From: Leptodactylus fallax
Taxonomy: Eukaryota > Chordata > Amphibia > Anura > Leptodactylidae
Assembly: GCA_947044405.1 (NCBI GenBank)
Contig: CAMRHE010000012.1
Span: forward strand, 9,296,001-9,360,000
Length of the DNA stretch: 64,000 nt
Direction: 5' to 3'
The notes beneath the pieces were generated by a model. That model was not told the origin of the DNA. It saw only the letters and a program-made list of their open reading frames with translations, and did no database searches. Of this stretch, positions 12,041 to 24,469 are shown piece by piece (within the stretch, counting starts at the first letter, position 1; every line of letters begins with the position of its first letter). A program made the translations under genes and the position numbers.

Positions 12041-12787
12041 GTGTGATTTCTCATAAGTCACACACTTAATATTTGACCTTCCCAGGAATAGGTCACAAGA
12101 TGCCTGTGAACAAAAACCAGCATCTCCAGATGTACAATAAGAAATATCAGCAACATGGGAACAATATAAAAACACATGTAAGCACTAGGGTTGCTAAGGA
12201 ATAGTAATCAGCTTACTGTAACTTTAGGTCTATATTCCACTGGACACTGAAAGGGCAAATATAATGTCTCCCATAGGTGAACACGAGCTGTAGAGCTTCA
12301 CTGGTTTGAGGTGAAGAGTTGATCATATAGGACAGCTGAACTGGGGGACTCATTGAATATAAAATATTTATAAAGTGTTACAAAGTGGATAACAAGTATC
12401 TTTATAAAAATTAATTTAATATAATGGCTTTCTTGAGGTGATTGAACAAAATGGTTTATAGTATAGTAACACGCACTGTATAACTTTGATCTCTGCAAAA
12501 ACACTGTCGGCTCCCAACACAAAGAAATACAAAGCAAGAAGGTATTTTTTTTCTTGCTATCTCCATGTTTTACTGTAGTGGTTTTAAAGACAGAATGGGT
12601 GAATGAACGGAAAAGAGAGTTTTTGTTATGTCGCTGGAATTTCTCTTAAGAGTACTCTAACACTATGTGATCAGATCTTCTTCTTTAAGGGTGAGGTACT
12701 GTATCTATTTCTAAATTGAGCATTTAGATAGCTGACATCTATCTAAAGAGCATGACCAACATTAGTCTGGTTGTGGAAAATGTTTTA

Positions 12788-12978
12788 GGCTAAGGCCCCA
12801 CATTGCGGAAATGCAGCTTTTTTTGTTGCAGATTTTGCTGCGTTTTTTTGAGCCAAAGTCAGGGGTGGATTGAGCAGAAGGTAGAAATATAAGAGCTTTC
12901 TACGGTATATATTTCCCATTCCTTTTGTAGCCATTCTTGGCAACAAAAAAGCATGTTTCCACAAGTGGGGCCTCAGCC
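12788..12978. mobile_element. MITE with 3-bp TTA target duplication
   Basis: TTA flanks both sides (12785-12787, 12979-12981). The TIRs are GGCTAAGGCCCCAC and, inverted, GGCTGAGGCCCCAC. A 3-bp TWA-type duplication suggests PIF/Harbinger mobilisation. Related elements are at 35408, 45366 and 62026. Confidence 0.8.
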
Positions 12979-13589
12979 TTAATGTGTAAACCCAAGTTTT
13001 GATATATTATTTGGTATTAAAAGAGGAAAGTGCCTGGATTAAGTAACATCTTGTACCACATGAAAACTCCATTACACAAGCTACAAAGTTTCAACTGTTT
13101 CATTTGAAATTAATCATATTAGATGCATGTAAGGAACTATGTTATTGTATTTTGACTCATACTGTGTTTCTCCGAAAGTAAGACAGGGTCTTATATTATT
13201 TTTTTCTCCAAAAAAAGGGCTAGCACTTATTTTCGGGGTAGGTCTTAATTTTTTCCATGAACAACAATCACACATTTGATCGCTTTTTATTTCAACTTTT
13301 ATCAGAGGTGAAACAACAAAAAAACAGCAGTTCGGCAATTTTGATTTTTTTTTTTCCGCTACAGCATTCACTATAGAGGTAAAATATTTTTATAAGTTTG
13401 TAGACCGAGCGTTTTCGGACACAGGGATACCTAATGTGTATGTGTTTCACAGTAATATTTTATTTTTATATGTATTTTAGTGAAAGTGGAAGGGGGCTTG
13501 AACTTTTATTTTGGGTTTTTTTTTATATTTTTTAACTTTTTTTTTTTTTAATTTTATTATTACTCCTAGGGGGCTTGAACCTGCAATCA

Positions 13590-13628
13590 TCCCATAGACT
13601 GCAATACAATGTATTGCAGTCTATGGGA
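13590..13628. repeat. Near-perfect palindrome
   Basis: tcccatagactgcaatac is followed after a 3-bp centre by its exact reverse complement. Single strands could form an 18-bp stem. Confidence 0.9.
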
Positions 13629-13854
13629 GATAATCTATATTACTAATGAGGCTGGTCACAGCCTCAATAGTAATATTCCAATGACAGGCCTGGGAGCCTT
13701 CATAAGGCTCCAGGCTGTCAAAGGAACAGGTCGGCTCCCGCGATCTTGCCGCGTGGGAGCCGACCTGCAACGTGAAAAGTACGGGGCCGGTCCCGGGATA
13801 GCTTCTCTGCTTTGGGGGGTCAATTTGGAGGGGGGAGTCACGGACTGGCACACT

Positions 13855-14115
13855 CAACAATGCCCGCGATCAGAGTGGACTGATCACGGGCATTAACTGC
13901 GGGTCTCTGCTGTACAAGGAGACCCGGTATAGTAGCCATAGAGGGTGGGGACTGGCCCTGCGGGATGGAAGCGGCTTAACAATGCCCGCGGTCAGAGTCC
14001 ATTCTGATCGCGGTCATTAACTCCGGCGGGTCTGCTACTTTGGTGGGCAGAAGAGGGGGTCACTCCCAACAATGCCCGTGATCAGAGTAGACAGTGATCA
14101 CAGGCATTAACTCCA
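13855..14115. repeat. Three tandem units, each an inverted repeat
   Basis: Three units at about 13857, 13979 and 14068, each of the form aatgcccgcgatcagagt...gatcacgggcatta. Each is itself an imperfect inverted repeat, and they are separated by shorter related spacer (gggtctc...gagaccc). Confidence 0.8.
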
Positions 14116-14464
14116 GGTCTCCATGGAGACCCAGTACGGCAGCTATGGTAGCCGCTCTGCAGCAGAGCGGCCTCCATCTTTAAGGACCCGGCATCCGCTG
14201 TAATCACACGGCAGATGTCGGGAAGGGGTTAAATTAGCTAGGTCTTATTTTTGGAGTAGGGCTTATATTTCAAGCCTACTCTAAAAAACCTGGCGAATGT
14301 AGCTAGGGCTTATTTTCGGGGTCGGTCTTATTTTTGAAGAAACACGGTAATTACTGGTCGATTGGATTAAAAAAATAAGGAGGTGTTCTATACTGATGTA
14401 TTCAAGGGCATCATAAATAGTTCTTGCACATGGTCTTCCTGCTATCTGTGTCTGCTGATAGAAG

Positions 14465-14525
<61 letters not shown>
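14465..14525. repeat. (GATA)n microsatellite
   Basis: About 15 uninterrupted GATA units. Confidence 0.97.
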
Positions 14526-14526
<1 letters not shown>

Positions 14527-15589
14527 AATATAGTTAACCATCAAATTACAGGGCATCAGTCTAAATCGTAGATAAAAAAAAAATCCTTCCTTTTGTCAGT
14601 CTTATTTAATGATTCCTCCCAGCTCAGTGATGCCTTTTTTCAAGGTAATGTGGTGTGCTGCCCCATATTTGTATGATTATATTAAGGAATAAGTCCAGAA
14701 AACACACTTTTTTCCATCACTGCACCTCTTACCTAATTGTATATTATACTCTGTATATTGCACTAATTTGCCTAAAATTCATCATCTCCTCTGCTTGCTC
14801 TGCTCATACACCATATTTATTTTTGGATATCTTTTTCTATGTGCTCTACTATTAATCCCATGATGCCTCAGCAGAGCATCAGATGGCCAGCTAGAGACAG
14901 TGTCACCACTGCCTGCTGGAAAACAGTGTGATTATCCTTCTCTTCATATTTTCCAAAAAACTTAATATTAACAGATGGATGTTAATGAATTAACCTCACT
15001 AGATTAATGTTGTATTTAATTTGGGGCAGATTTATGAAACTTGATAAACTATGACATCTGAAAGATTATTTTGAATGAGGGGGCTGTTACGATACTGGTA
15101 GACACAGCTGGAATCCGGTAGCCAGATGGAATAAGCCAGGCACAGTTAGGAATAGTAAAGTTGTAGTCCATGGTGTGACTTCAAGTGTGGATTGCAAGGT
15201 GATAATTCAGCGGAGAGTAGAAACAGTCTGGGAAAGACAGTTCTGAGGAGCAGGAGACTGGAACAAGTCACAATACTCGAGCAATGGTTGAATTGCCTCA
15301 TGGGTATAAATAGGCCCAAACAGGAAACAAAATGGCTTCAAATTGGTACACATCAGTCAACTTTGTTAAGGGCAAATCCTAGGATAAACACAGCAGGCTC
15401 CAGTGGTGAGGAGTGGAAGTGCAACACAATAGTTCAGAGTGAGAGAATCAGTGGCCACTGGTGGTAGATTAGAAAAATACACCAGGTTTCTGACAGGGAC
15501 TCACTCTGGCGATCAAACAGTCCCCTGTGACAAGATTGTGGGAGTTGTTCAGTTGCTATTCCAGTTGGATTCCTTCCAAAGGCCCCCGG
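14527..15589. other. Unassigned interval
   Basis: No gene recognised. The open frame at 15192-15467 has no domain resemblance. Confidence 0.35.
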
Positions 15590-15995
15590 CCTGACATTTT
15601 TTATATTTCTAAAAAATATAAAAAATAAATAAAATGTTTATTCACACCCTTGCCCCATTTTACAAATAAAAAAAATAAGCATTATTGGTATCACCATATC
15701 CAAAAATGCCCTAATAAAAAAACTAATAAGATACACAATTATTTATGTTGTATGTTATTGTATGGTAAACATACAATGGAAAAAAATGAACATGGCAGAA
15801 TTGTGATATTTTTTCCACGCTTCACTTCACAAAAAAATTAAATAAAAAGTGATCAAAAGGTCATACATTCTCCAAAATATTATCAATTAAAAACTACAGT
15901 TTGTCCCACAAAAAAGAGCCTTTACATATCTCTATAGACAAAACTCTGAAAAAAGTTATGGGTGTCAGAACATGAAAAAACAATGCAAGGAGTAA
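15590..15995 (-). repeat. Dispersed repeat relic (ttaaccccttt family)
   Basis: Contains aaaaagtgatcaaa, acaaaaagtacatctgg-like and aaaagttatgggtgtcaga motifs in the same order as the better-preserved copy at 29390-30067, also reversed. Related plus-strand pieces lie at 18573-18700 and 53819-54080. Confidence 0.55.
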
Positions 15996-17764
15996 AAAAT
16001 TAAAGTGCAAAAATGAAAAACTGCTGCAATAGAAAGAGACTGAAGAACTCTTCTATTGTAGGTGTAACACTGTCCACTTCTGATTGAAGCTCTGAATCAC
16101 GCTCCTTGCATGTTCCTGCCTGACAGTACTGAGTCTAAGTAGCGTATCTGGCGCTAAAATGAAATGCATTGATTATTAGGGGGTGAAGCTAGAGAAAAAA
16201 AATTCAACTGTGCTGGAATCAGTAGCGTAGCATCTATTAGCAGATTCTATCAAATGGAAGTGATGAGAGGTCTTCTTTAATTGACAAGTTGGTGGCTTCC
16301 AATACCTCCCAAATGGGCCAAACACTGGCCTCAGCAATCACATGTGGTAGTATGGTGACATACCAGACTACTATATGTACATGACAACTAAGGTGACATA
16401 CCAGACTACTGCATCCGCCACATGGAGGGAGATTGATGTAATTGCTGGAGCACTGGAACCAAAGACTGATACCAAAGACTAAGGAGCCGCAACTGGGACA
16501 GTGGGTCAAAGACATGTGAATGTAGCTTTGTTTTTTATTTTACCACCTTCACTTGCTACCTACTATTTTATGTTTAGAGGACAGAAAATATCTTTATTAT
16601 TATGTAAAAATATGTCTACACTGCTTTCAGAACAAATCGCAACAATCTAATGCTCTAGTTTATTCATGAAAAATTATTTGGTGAAATATTTTCAAGTCAT
16701 TCTGAAATGCTCCCATTCCTCCAGGCTTCTGTTTCATTTATAAGCAGGATCTCATATTATTTTTCCTGGTGTTATGGCAACAGGCACTCTCTGTTTACAG
16801 AACTATCAAGTTCTGACAGGCCGAGCAGTAGATTTTGCATCACTTCGTCACATTAACATGGAGAACAGGGCTTGGTGTGCGTGCAAGTTTATTGTGCATT
16901 AAAGCAGACTTTAAAGTGTTTGGGGAACCTGAGGCCAGGGAAAGTTGAGTTTTTTTTTTTTTTGTTACTGCGTAACAAAATATATCGCGGTAAGATTGTT
17001 TAAGGCTGGATGGTATTAAAAGGACCCTTGGTAAAAAGCTGTGAGTTTGTATCAGCAGGACCATTTAACATGTATGGTATGATAAAAAAGTATATCCAAC
17101 AGGAAAGAAAAATAATACTTTGTGCAAAACAATTACTGTATGTGAAACTTCACCTTTTATAGATATTAATTGAATTATGGGAATAGCTACCTTCACAAGA
17201 GGTAATCTGGGTAATATTGAGTTGGCAGATCACAATTGTCTTCTTATTGGATTGGGCTAAAGCCGGCCATAGATATAGCCAAGGACTGATTTGATGAAAA
17301 TGATAATTTCTTTTGAAATTTGAACACGCAGGATTAAATGCCCACTTTTTGAGTATTTTTCATTTTATTCATATACTGGAAAAATGTCCAAACGGAATGC
17401 CCAAATTGTATTTTATCAGATTATCTCAAGGTATAGGATTTTGTAGAAGAATTTACCAATAAAATGTAACTTTTTGGTTCTGACTGATGACACAGATTTC
17501 CATTGATCCTAATCAATATTTTTTATTCTCATACTCCTAATTATAGATTACTGTTGTAAAATCCCTAATATTTTAAGAGTTAATCTTTATATCTATGTCC
17601 AGCATCTGAAATTATATTATGAACTTTGTTATTATTGCACATACAGAACAGTTGTTTTCTGCTGGACCTGTTGGCTCATTATTGAGTCAGTACATTGACC
17701 CTCAGAGGATTTTCTGGTACTCTGGCAGGCCTGATTAACCCTGTTGGCCAGTTTAACATCATTA
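15996..17764. other. Unassigned interval
   Basis: No coding or repeat pattern recognised beyond a T/A-rich background. At about 16340-16410 the phrase gacataccagactactatatg is nearly repeated, suggesting a small local duplication. Confidence 0.35.
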
Positions 17765-17900
17765 TATACAGTAAATTACATAGTTAAACAGTTAATAAGG
17801 TTGAAAACAGATACAGATCCAACCAGGCCTACAGTGTTGATCCATAGGGAGGCAAAACTCCAGTACCCATAGCTTGTAATATTATTAGCCCCTCAAGGAA
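17765..17900. repeat. Dispersed repeat relic (acatagttaaacagttaataaggttg)
   Basis: Resembles a repeat common in tetrapod genomes in which a ttacatagtta-type start is followed by aaggttgaaa and tgatccatagggaggcaaaa. The class is uncertain; assignment is from memory of the motif. Confidence 0.35.
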
Positions 17901-18676
17901 CAAGCTTATTTAGGCCTTAATGAACAAGCATTCTTTCTTTTGTTGACATAGCTATATGAGGTCTTGTTTTTTTTAGGATGAATCTTATGCACAAATGTAG
18001 GGTACATATAGCTTATTGATCAAATTTTGTTAACTCCTTCAGAAAGGGAAAACAGCAATTTGGGCATTCTTTTCTGCATTCTACTGTTGTGCCATATACC
18101 ATGCAGTATAAATAACATATTAACTCTATTCTGCAGGTCAGTATGTATACTAATACACAATATATAAAGGTTTGTTTTTCTGTTTTACTACTCATTTTGT
18201 GCCAAGGAGTGTCTGTTTTTTTGTTTAGCAGGGTTGTCCCACTATAGACATTTGTCTCCTAAGCCAGGGATCATGAGAAAAGAGTGCAGCGCATGTATGG
18301 TCACTGCAATGGCAATCTCTGGCAACCCCGAAGAAAGGAATGGAGTGGGGCCATGCACATGCTTGGATTGGCTCACAGATAAACAGGTCAATCCCCTGGT
18401 GAGCCCCTTAACCTGGTGGGCTCCCAGCTCACCCTGAAATGAAACAGTACATGCATTGAACTTCATACAAGACAGAAACAATCAGTGGCAAGGGGTAAAA
18501 AATACATTTATGTGGGCAACATTTTAGGAATCTGAGAATGAGTGTTAGTTATTAATTGCATGTAGCTGTATAAAAAACCCTATAACGACCAAGAACTTTT
18601 GCTCATTTTTTCATGGTCATATTTTGAGAACCACAAGAATTAATTTTTCTGTGAACATAGCTGTGTAAGGGCTTGT

Positions 18677-18986
18677 TTTTTGCAAGAACTAGTATTTTTA
18701 GGCATAGTAGCACAAATTAAATAAAATATAGGTTTTATACAGGTGTTTTACTACTTAAACTTACACTACACTACTTACACATTTTTACAAAAATCATTTA
18801 TTTTTTAGTGTTGTTCGTTTTTTAAAAAACATGAAAGCATTTTAAATTGATTAAAAGATCATTTGCTGTTTTCTTGTTGCAGTGTATTGGGACAGGCATT
18901 CTATTAGAATTTGCCAAGATGGCATTGCAAAGGGAAATGATAGGAGTGTCAGTTACAAACATCTTAGATGTTGTGGAATCTAAGGC
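18677..18986. repeat. Segment duplicated into the neighbouring Tc1 element (likely source copy)
   Basis: About 310 bp, roughly 97% identical to 19783-20089, which lies inside the Tc1-like element starting at 19145. It begins in a dispersed repeat (gcttgttttttgcaagaact), passes through a T-rich stretch ending ttcttgttgcag and continues into a 108-bp frame without stops (18883-18990) followed by gtgagt. That looks like an acceptor, a 36-codon exon and a donor. It could also be part of a dispersed repeat, because the segment after it (ttaggcctcatacacac) resembles a repeat start. Confidence 0.7.
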
Positions 18987-19360
18987 ATCTGTGAGTTAGG
19001 CCTCATACACACAACTGTGTGCATTGTCAGTGTGTTAGTGTGTTTTTCACGGTTAACACACCGACTCATTGATTTCTAGGGCCACACTGACCCATTCATT
19101 TCTAGGGCCCCAGATACCTTATATTACTATCGTCATTGGTGTTACAGTGGGGAAAAAAAAGTATTTAGTCAGCCACCAATTGTGCAAGTTCTCCCATTTA
19201 AAAAGATGAGAGAGGCCTGTAATTGACATCATAGGTAGACCTCAACTATGAGAGACAAAATGAGAAAACGTATCTAGAAAATCACATTGTCTCATTTTTT
19301 AAGAATTTATTTGCAAATTATGGTGGAAAATAAGTATTTGGTCAATAACAAAAGTTCATC

Positions 19361-20654
19361 TCAATACTTTGTTATATATGCTTTGTTGGCAATGACAGAG
19401 GTCAAACGTTTTCTGTAAGTCTTCACAAGGTTGGCACACACTGTTGTTGGTATGTTGGCTCATTCCACCATGCAGATCTCCTCTAGAGCAGTGATGTTTT
19501 GGGGCTGGCGCTGGGCAACACGGACTTTCAACTCCTTCCAATGGTTTTCTATGGGGTTGAGATCTGGAGACTGGCTAGGCCACTCCAGGACCTTGAAATG
19601 CTTCTTACGAAGCCACTCCTTCATTGCCCTGGCAGTTTGCTTGGGATCATTGTCATGCTGAAAGACCCAGCCACGTTTCATCTTCAATGCCCTTGCTGAT
19701 GGAAGGAGGTTTGCACTCAAAATCTCACGATACATGGCCCCATTCATTCTTTCATGTATACGGATCAGTCGTCCTGGTCCCTTTTGCAGGAACTAGTATT
19801 TTTAGGCATAGTAGCGCAAATGAAATAAAATATAGGTTTTATACAGGTGTTTTACTACTTAAACTTACACTACACTACTTACACATTTTTAAAAAATCAT
19901 TTATTTTTTAGTGTTGTTGATTTTTTAAAAAACATGAAAGCATTTTAAATTGATTAAAAGATCATTTGCTGTTTTCTTGTTGCAGTGTATTGTGACAGGC
20001 ATTCTATTAGAATGTGCCAAGATGGCATTGCAAAGGGAAATGATAGGAGTGTCAGTTACAAACATCTTAGATGCTGTGGATTCTAAGGCCCCAAAGCATG
20101 ATGTTGCCACCCCCTTGCTTCACAGTAGGTATGGTGTTCTTTGGATGCAACTCACGACGAGTTGTGTTTCTACCAAACAGCTCTACTTTGGTTTCATCTG
20201 ACCATATGACATTCTTCCAATATTCTTCTGGAACATCCAAATGCTCTCTAGCAAACTTCAGACGGGCCCGGATATGTACTGGCTTAAGCAGGGGGACACG
20301 TCTGGCACTGCAGGATCTGAGTCCCTGGTGGCGTAGTGTGTTACTGACGGTAGCCTTTGTTACGTTAGTCCCAGTTTTCTGCAGGTCATTCACTAGGTCC
20401 CCCCGTGTGGTTCTGGGATTTTTGCTCACCATTCTTGTGATCATTTTGACCCCACAGGGTGACATCTTGCGTGGAGCTCCTGAAAGAAGGAAATTATCAG
20501 TGGTCTTGTATGTCTTCCATTTTCTAATTATTGCTCCCACAGTTGATTTCTTCACACCAAGCTGCTTGCCTATTGCAGATTCAGTCTTCCCAACCTGGTG
20601 CAGGTCTACAATTTTGTTTCTGGTGTCCTTCCACAGCTCTTTGGTCTTCACCAT
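19361..20654 (-). pseudogene. Tc1-like DD34E transposase split by captured DNA
   Basis: Starts at 20654 with MVKTKELWKDTRNKIVDLHQ, giving helix-turn-helix, linker, WSDETKVELFG (first Asp) and TVKQGGGNIMLWG. It is then interrupted at about 20088 by the captured segment and resumes near 19783 with [30 protein letters not shown] (second Asp) and [11 protein letters not shown] (Glu). Spacing is 34 residues (DD34E). A TGG-to-TGA change creates a stop near 19460, and a remnant of the tail continues to 19361. Without the insert and this stop, the gene looks otherwise well preserved. Confidence 0.92.
19783..20089. repeat. Captured segment inside Tc1 transposase gene
   Basis: Direct-orientation duplicate of 18677-18986. 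The left junction shares ttttgca with the Tc1 sequence and the right junction shares ggc or gcc, so both joins sit in microhomology. No TIRs or target duplication are visible at its ends, which argues against a transposon insertion. The exon-like frame stays open here too, with four base differences from the source, all changing the amino acid. Confidence 0.75.
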
Positions 20655-21132
20655 AGTGGAGTTTGGAGTGTGACTGTTTGAGGTTGTGGAGAAGGTGTCT
20701 TTTATACTGATAACAATTTCAAACAGGTGCCATTACTACAGGTAATGAGTGGAGGACAGAGGAGCCTCTTAAAGAAGAAGTTACAGGTCTATGAGAGCCA
20801 GAAATCTTGCTTGTTTGTAGGTGACCAAATACTTATTTTCCACCATAATTTGCAAATAAATTCTTAAAAAATGAGACAATGTGATTTTCTAGATATGTTT
20901 TCTCATTTTGTCTCTCATAGTTGAGGTCTACCTATGATGTCAATTACAGGCCGGCCTCATCTTTTTAAATGGGAGAACTTGCACAATTGGTGGCTGACTA
21001 AATACTTTTTTTTCCCCACTGTATTTCATCTACAGACTGTGGTGATCACATGGACACAGCTTGTGAGCCTGTGTAATTGTCATTATGCACATTAACAGTG
21101 AAAAGTATTAATTAGCCACCTTCTCCAATGCA

Positions 21133-22220
21133 CAGTGGGTACGAAAAGTATTCAGACCCCTTTAAATTTTTCACTCTTTGTTTCATTGCAGCCATTTGCT
21201 AAAAGCAAAAAAGTTCATTTTATTTCTCATTAATGTACACTCAGCACCCCATCTTGACAGAAAAAAAAACAGAAATGTAGATATTTTTGCAAATTTATTA
21301 AAAAAGAAAAACTGAAATATCACATGGTCATAAGTATTCAGACCCTTTGCTGTGACACTCATATTTAACTCACATGCTGTCCATTTCCTTCTGATCCTCC
21401 TTGAGATGGTTCTACTCCTTCATTGGAGTCCAGCTGTGTTTAATTAAACTGATTTGACTTGATTAGGAAATGCACACACCTGTCTATATAAGACCTCACA
21501 GCTCACAGTGCATGTCAGAGCAAATGAGAATCAAGAGGTCAAAGGAACTGCCCAAGGAGCTCAGAGACAGAACTGTGGCAAGGCACAGATCTGGCCAAGA
21601 TTACAAAAGAATTTCTGCAGCATTTAAGGTTCCTAAGAGCACAGTGGCCTCCATAATCCTTAAATGGAAGAAGTTTGGGACGACCAGAACTCTTCCTAGA
21701 CCTGGCCGTCCAGCCAAACTGAGCAATCGTGTGAGAACAACCTTGGTGAGAGAGGTAAAGAAGAACCCAAAGATCACTGTGGCTGAGCTCCAGAGATGCA
21801 GTAGGGAGATGGGAGACAGTTCCACAAAGTCAACTATCACTGCAGCCCTCCACCAGACGGGGCTTTATGGCAGAGTGGCCCTCAGTGCAAGACATATGAA
21901 AGCCCGCATAGAGTTTGCCAAAAACACATGAAGGACTCCCAGACTATGAGAAATAAGATTCTCTGGTCTGATGAGACGAAGATTGACTTAATTCTAAGCA
22001 GTATGTGTGGAGAAAACCAGGCACTGCTCATCACCTGCCCAATACAATCCCAACAATGAAACATGGTGGTGGCAGCATCACGCCATTTTTTTCTGTCAAG
22101 ATGGGGTGCTGAGTGTACATTAATGAGAAATAAAATGAACTTTTTTGCTTTTAGCAAATGGCAGTAAAGAGACAAAGAGTGAAAAATTTAAAGGGGTCTG
22201 AATACTTTCCGTACCCACTG
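21133..22220 (+). mobile_element. Tc1-like transposon, 3'-deleted (copy D)
   Basis: The left end is CAGTGGGTACGAAAAGTATT, the right end its inverse, with TA on the right (22221-22222) and CA on the left, probably a mutated TA. It belongs to the family of the fuller copy at 24646-26268. A large internal deletion removes the second half of the transposase and joins it directly to the right TIR near 22090. Confidence 0.92.
21512..22090 (+). pseudogene. Tc1-like transposase N-terminal remnant (copy D)
   Basis: Encodes MSEQMRIKRSKELPKELRDR, the paired helix-turn-helix, and GRPAKLSNRVRTTL. A 15-nt in-frame loss then occurs near 21875 and a one-base loss in an A run at about 21925 shifts the frame. 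WSDETK, with the first catalytic Asp, remains near 21966, but sequence after that is shortened and the second Asp and the Glu are absent. The family relative at 25025 has the opposite pattern: core present, first Asp destroyed. Confidence 0.88.
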
Positions 22221-22221
22221 T

Positions 22222-24469
22222 AAATGTATGTGACATTGTGGAAATTTAGGGAATTACTGTACATTTTCAAATCAAGTTTTCAAAATCGCTGTTTCTAGAG
22301 AAGGGCCCATCAGCTCTCAACAGAACTATTGCTCCTAAACAGACTGCTGTAAGAGGCCTGATTGGGTCTCAGCGGTAACATGGGCACGGTGAGCTTCATG
22401 ACATGCCTTGTCATGGCTGTGGCCCAACCAGAGGCTTCAGCGGTGACCCTGGGTGTATGATGTCACAAGAGAGTGCTGGATGCAGCAAAGAGGCCCAAAA
22501 GAGGTAACGGAAGGTGAGTATAAATGTTTTTATTTTTATCACCTCCCCTGGGCCCCTACCTATTATGAAGAGAACCCAGAGTATACTAATTTACTGCAAT
22601 GTATTTCACGAATGTCATTTTAGTTCATCCGAGATGAATCCCAAATTGTTTGGTTTCATTAAAAACTTTGAATCTGGTTGGTTACAAACCGATTTACCAA
22701 TCTTTAATGCCTATGTGATGCAACTTTAGCCTGACTCTCCTAACTCTTACTTATGATAGGTTTCTCTGATCAGCTCTTACAAGCAGGAGGCTGGGGACAG
22801 CAGTGTGGTGCTGCATTTCATAGTAATACACTCAAGATTCTGGTTGTGTTATTTTTTGATTAAGAATATATATTGAAACATATATTCCATTTTAATCTGC
22901 TTCCATTAGCTCATCTAAGCTGTGAGTCCCAGTTCCATGAATTTGCTCTACATCAGTCATCTGAACATGAGAAAGCTTAGACAGAAAACTGCTACCAAGT
23001 TTTATTGGAGATAGTTGTTTCAGAGCATACTCTGTATGTCACTGTCTGGGGAAGGGGTGGAGAAAGAAGGATCTGAATTATCACCTAATGTCGATGGTGT
23101 GATCTTCTGTTATGTCTCTCACTCTTTTTAATAATGATGTTGCCTTTCATAGTGATCATAAGATGAATGCTGACCCTACCCCCAAATGTACACAGCTATC
23201 AAAGTTATCTGAAATAAACAGGAAGTGTCACTCTAACATCTGAAAATAAGAACCATCAACATTAAATATATATGTATATTGGTTACCCATCTTTAGCCTT
23301 ATTTTTTATGAATTATGAATTAGCTTTAGCTAATTCATTAAAGTGAATTACTCAAGACAGGCCAACATGGATGCACAAATACACCTTAAAAGTGATAGGA
23401 ACGTATATATTTTAGAAAAATATCTACACTATCATTTGTAAATACACTGAGCAGTGTATTCTAACTTCACATCATATACCCAGAGTAGGCTTTAATGGGA
23501 ATGGGAAAAGCAGATAACCTTCAAGCAGCCAATATGAAAACTGGTCTCACTTGGTATAATAGTGGTATATAACAACAGCCCATTTACTGAATATCAATTT
23601 TACATATGGAAGATGAGCAACAGCCAGACTTTAAGCAATTTTAAACTAATTTTCAACCTCAAAACCTCAGATATTGGTTGATCTGAGTAATTCCAACAAG
23701 AAGAAACATCTGCAATAATGTAATATTTTTTTATATGTGAGTTCCCCAGTGGGAATTTCAGATAAAAGAGCTACCAATTATGTTAAGTAAACAATTATGA
23801 CCATTCCATGAGTAATAAGTCCGAAACAGATTGGGACCATAGCATGTAATGAGCAGGTGTACACATAAATGTTCCCAGCCAGTCTGAACTCCGGAATGTG
23901 GAAAACAAGGCCAGTTCAACAACAAAAAGAGGAACAACTATGAATAGATGAGTAATTGATGAACATACAAGTCATGCTTGGTTAGTGGAGTGCTTAAACT
24001 ACAGGATGTGTAGCCCCGTTCCACTGTCTGTGATTATAAACCTCAACATCTGGCTGTCAGCAAGTTTAGTAGCAGATGTTACTGGAGAATTATTAGAGAA
24101 AATCACATTTGTATAGTTCCTAGATGTCCGGACAGCTGGACAAGGATGTATAGATTTCCACTTTGTTGCACTTTCATGGAACAATTGATAAATAAAAATG
24201 CAGCTGAAGAAAATTTAAACTTTTGTTAGGTCATTGTCAAAATTAAGATTTTTCACATTTTGCGGAGATTGTCTACATATTTTAAATTAAAATTCTGATA
24301 TTGTAATAATATAGAATTTAAAATACTGGAGCTTTAATTATGGAAATTTATCAAAGCAATAACTGGAAACATTTCTAGATGTAATGCAATTCTGAGAATC
24401 AAAGAAATGATCTTATTGGTTAGAATGAAGAAATTTAGGCCCTTAGGCCAGTTTGGGGCAGATTTATTA
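22222..24469. other. Unassigned interval
   Basis: At about 22480-22590 lies one arm of the foldback family (cacctcccctgggcccc then acccagagtatac). The rest shows no genes or repeats I recognise. Confidence 0.4.

Larger units (their letters stand above)
11675..12784. other. Unassigned interval with AT microsatellites
   Basis: Contains two TA dinucleotide runs but no gene. The 79-codon frame at 12298-12537 (minus) has no recognisable features. Confidence 0.4.
13162..14347. mobile_element. TA-flanked non-autonomous DNA element
   Basis: TA on both sides (13160-13161, 14348-14349). TIRs are CTGTGTTTCTCC and, inverted, CCGTGTTTCTTC, followed by internal ggtcttattttcgggg-type motifs at both ends. 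There is no transposase. The TA duplication suggests Tc1/mariner-type mobilisation. The interior is unusually GC-rich for the window and full of short inverted repeats. Confidence 0.7.
19145..21021 (-). mobile_element. Tc1-like transposon with captured insert
   Basis: TA flanks both sides (19143-19144, 21022-21023). TIRs begin CAGTGGGGAAAAAAAAGTAT and extend about 180 bp inwards (tagtcagccaccaattgtg, then tgaggtctacc). The transposase gene is on the minus strand. The element is about 300 bp longer than expected because a piece of neighbouring DNA interrupts the gene. No other copy of this family was seen in the window. Confidence 0.94.

Noticed and set aside
18883..18990. A genuine host exon
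   Set aside because: Acceptor and donor motifs fit and the frame is open, but 36 codons can be open by chance, the peptide is not recognised, and adjacent sequence looks repetitive. Kept only as a hypothesis in the findings.
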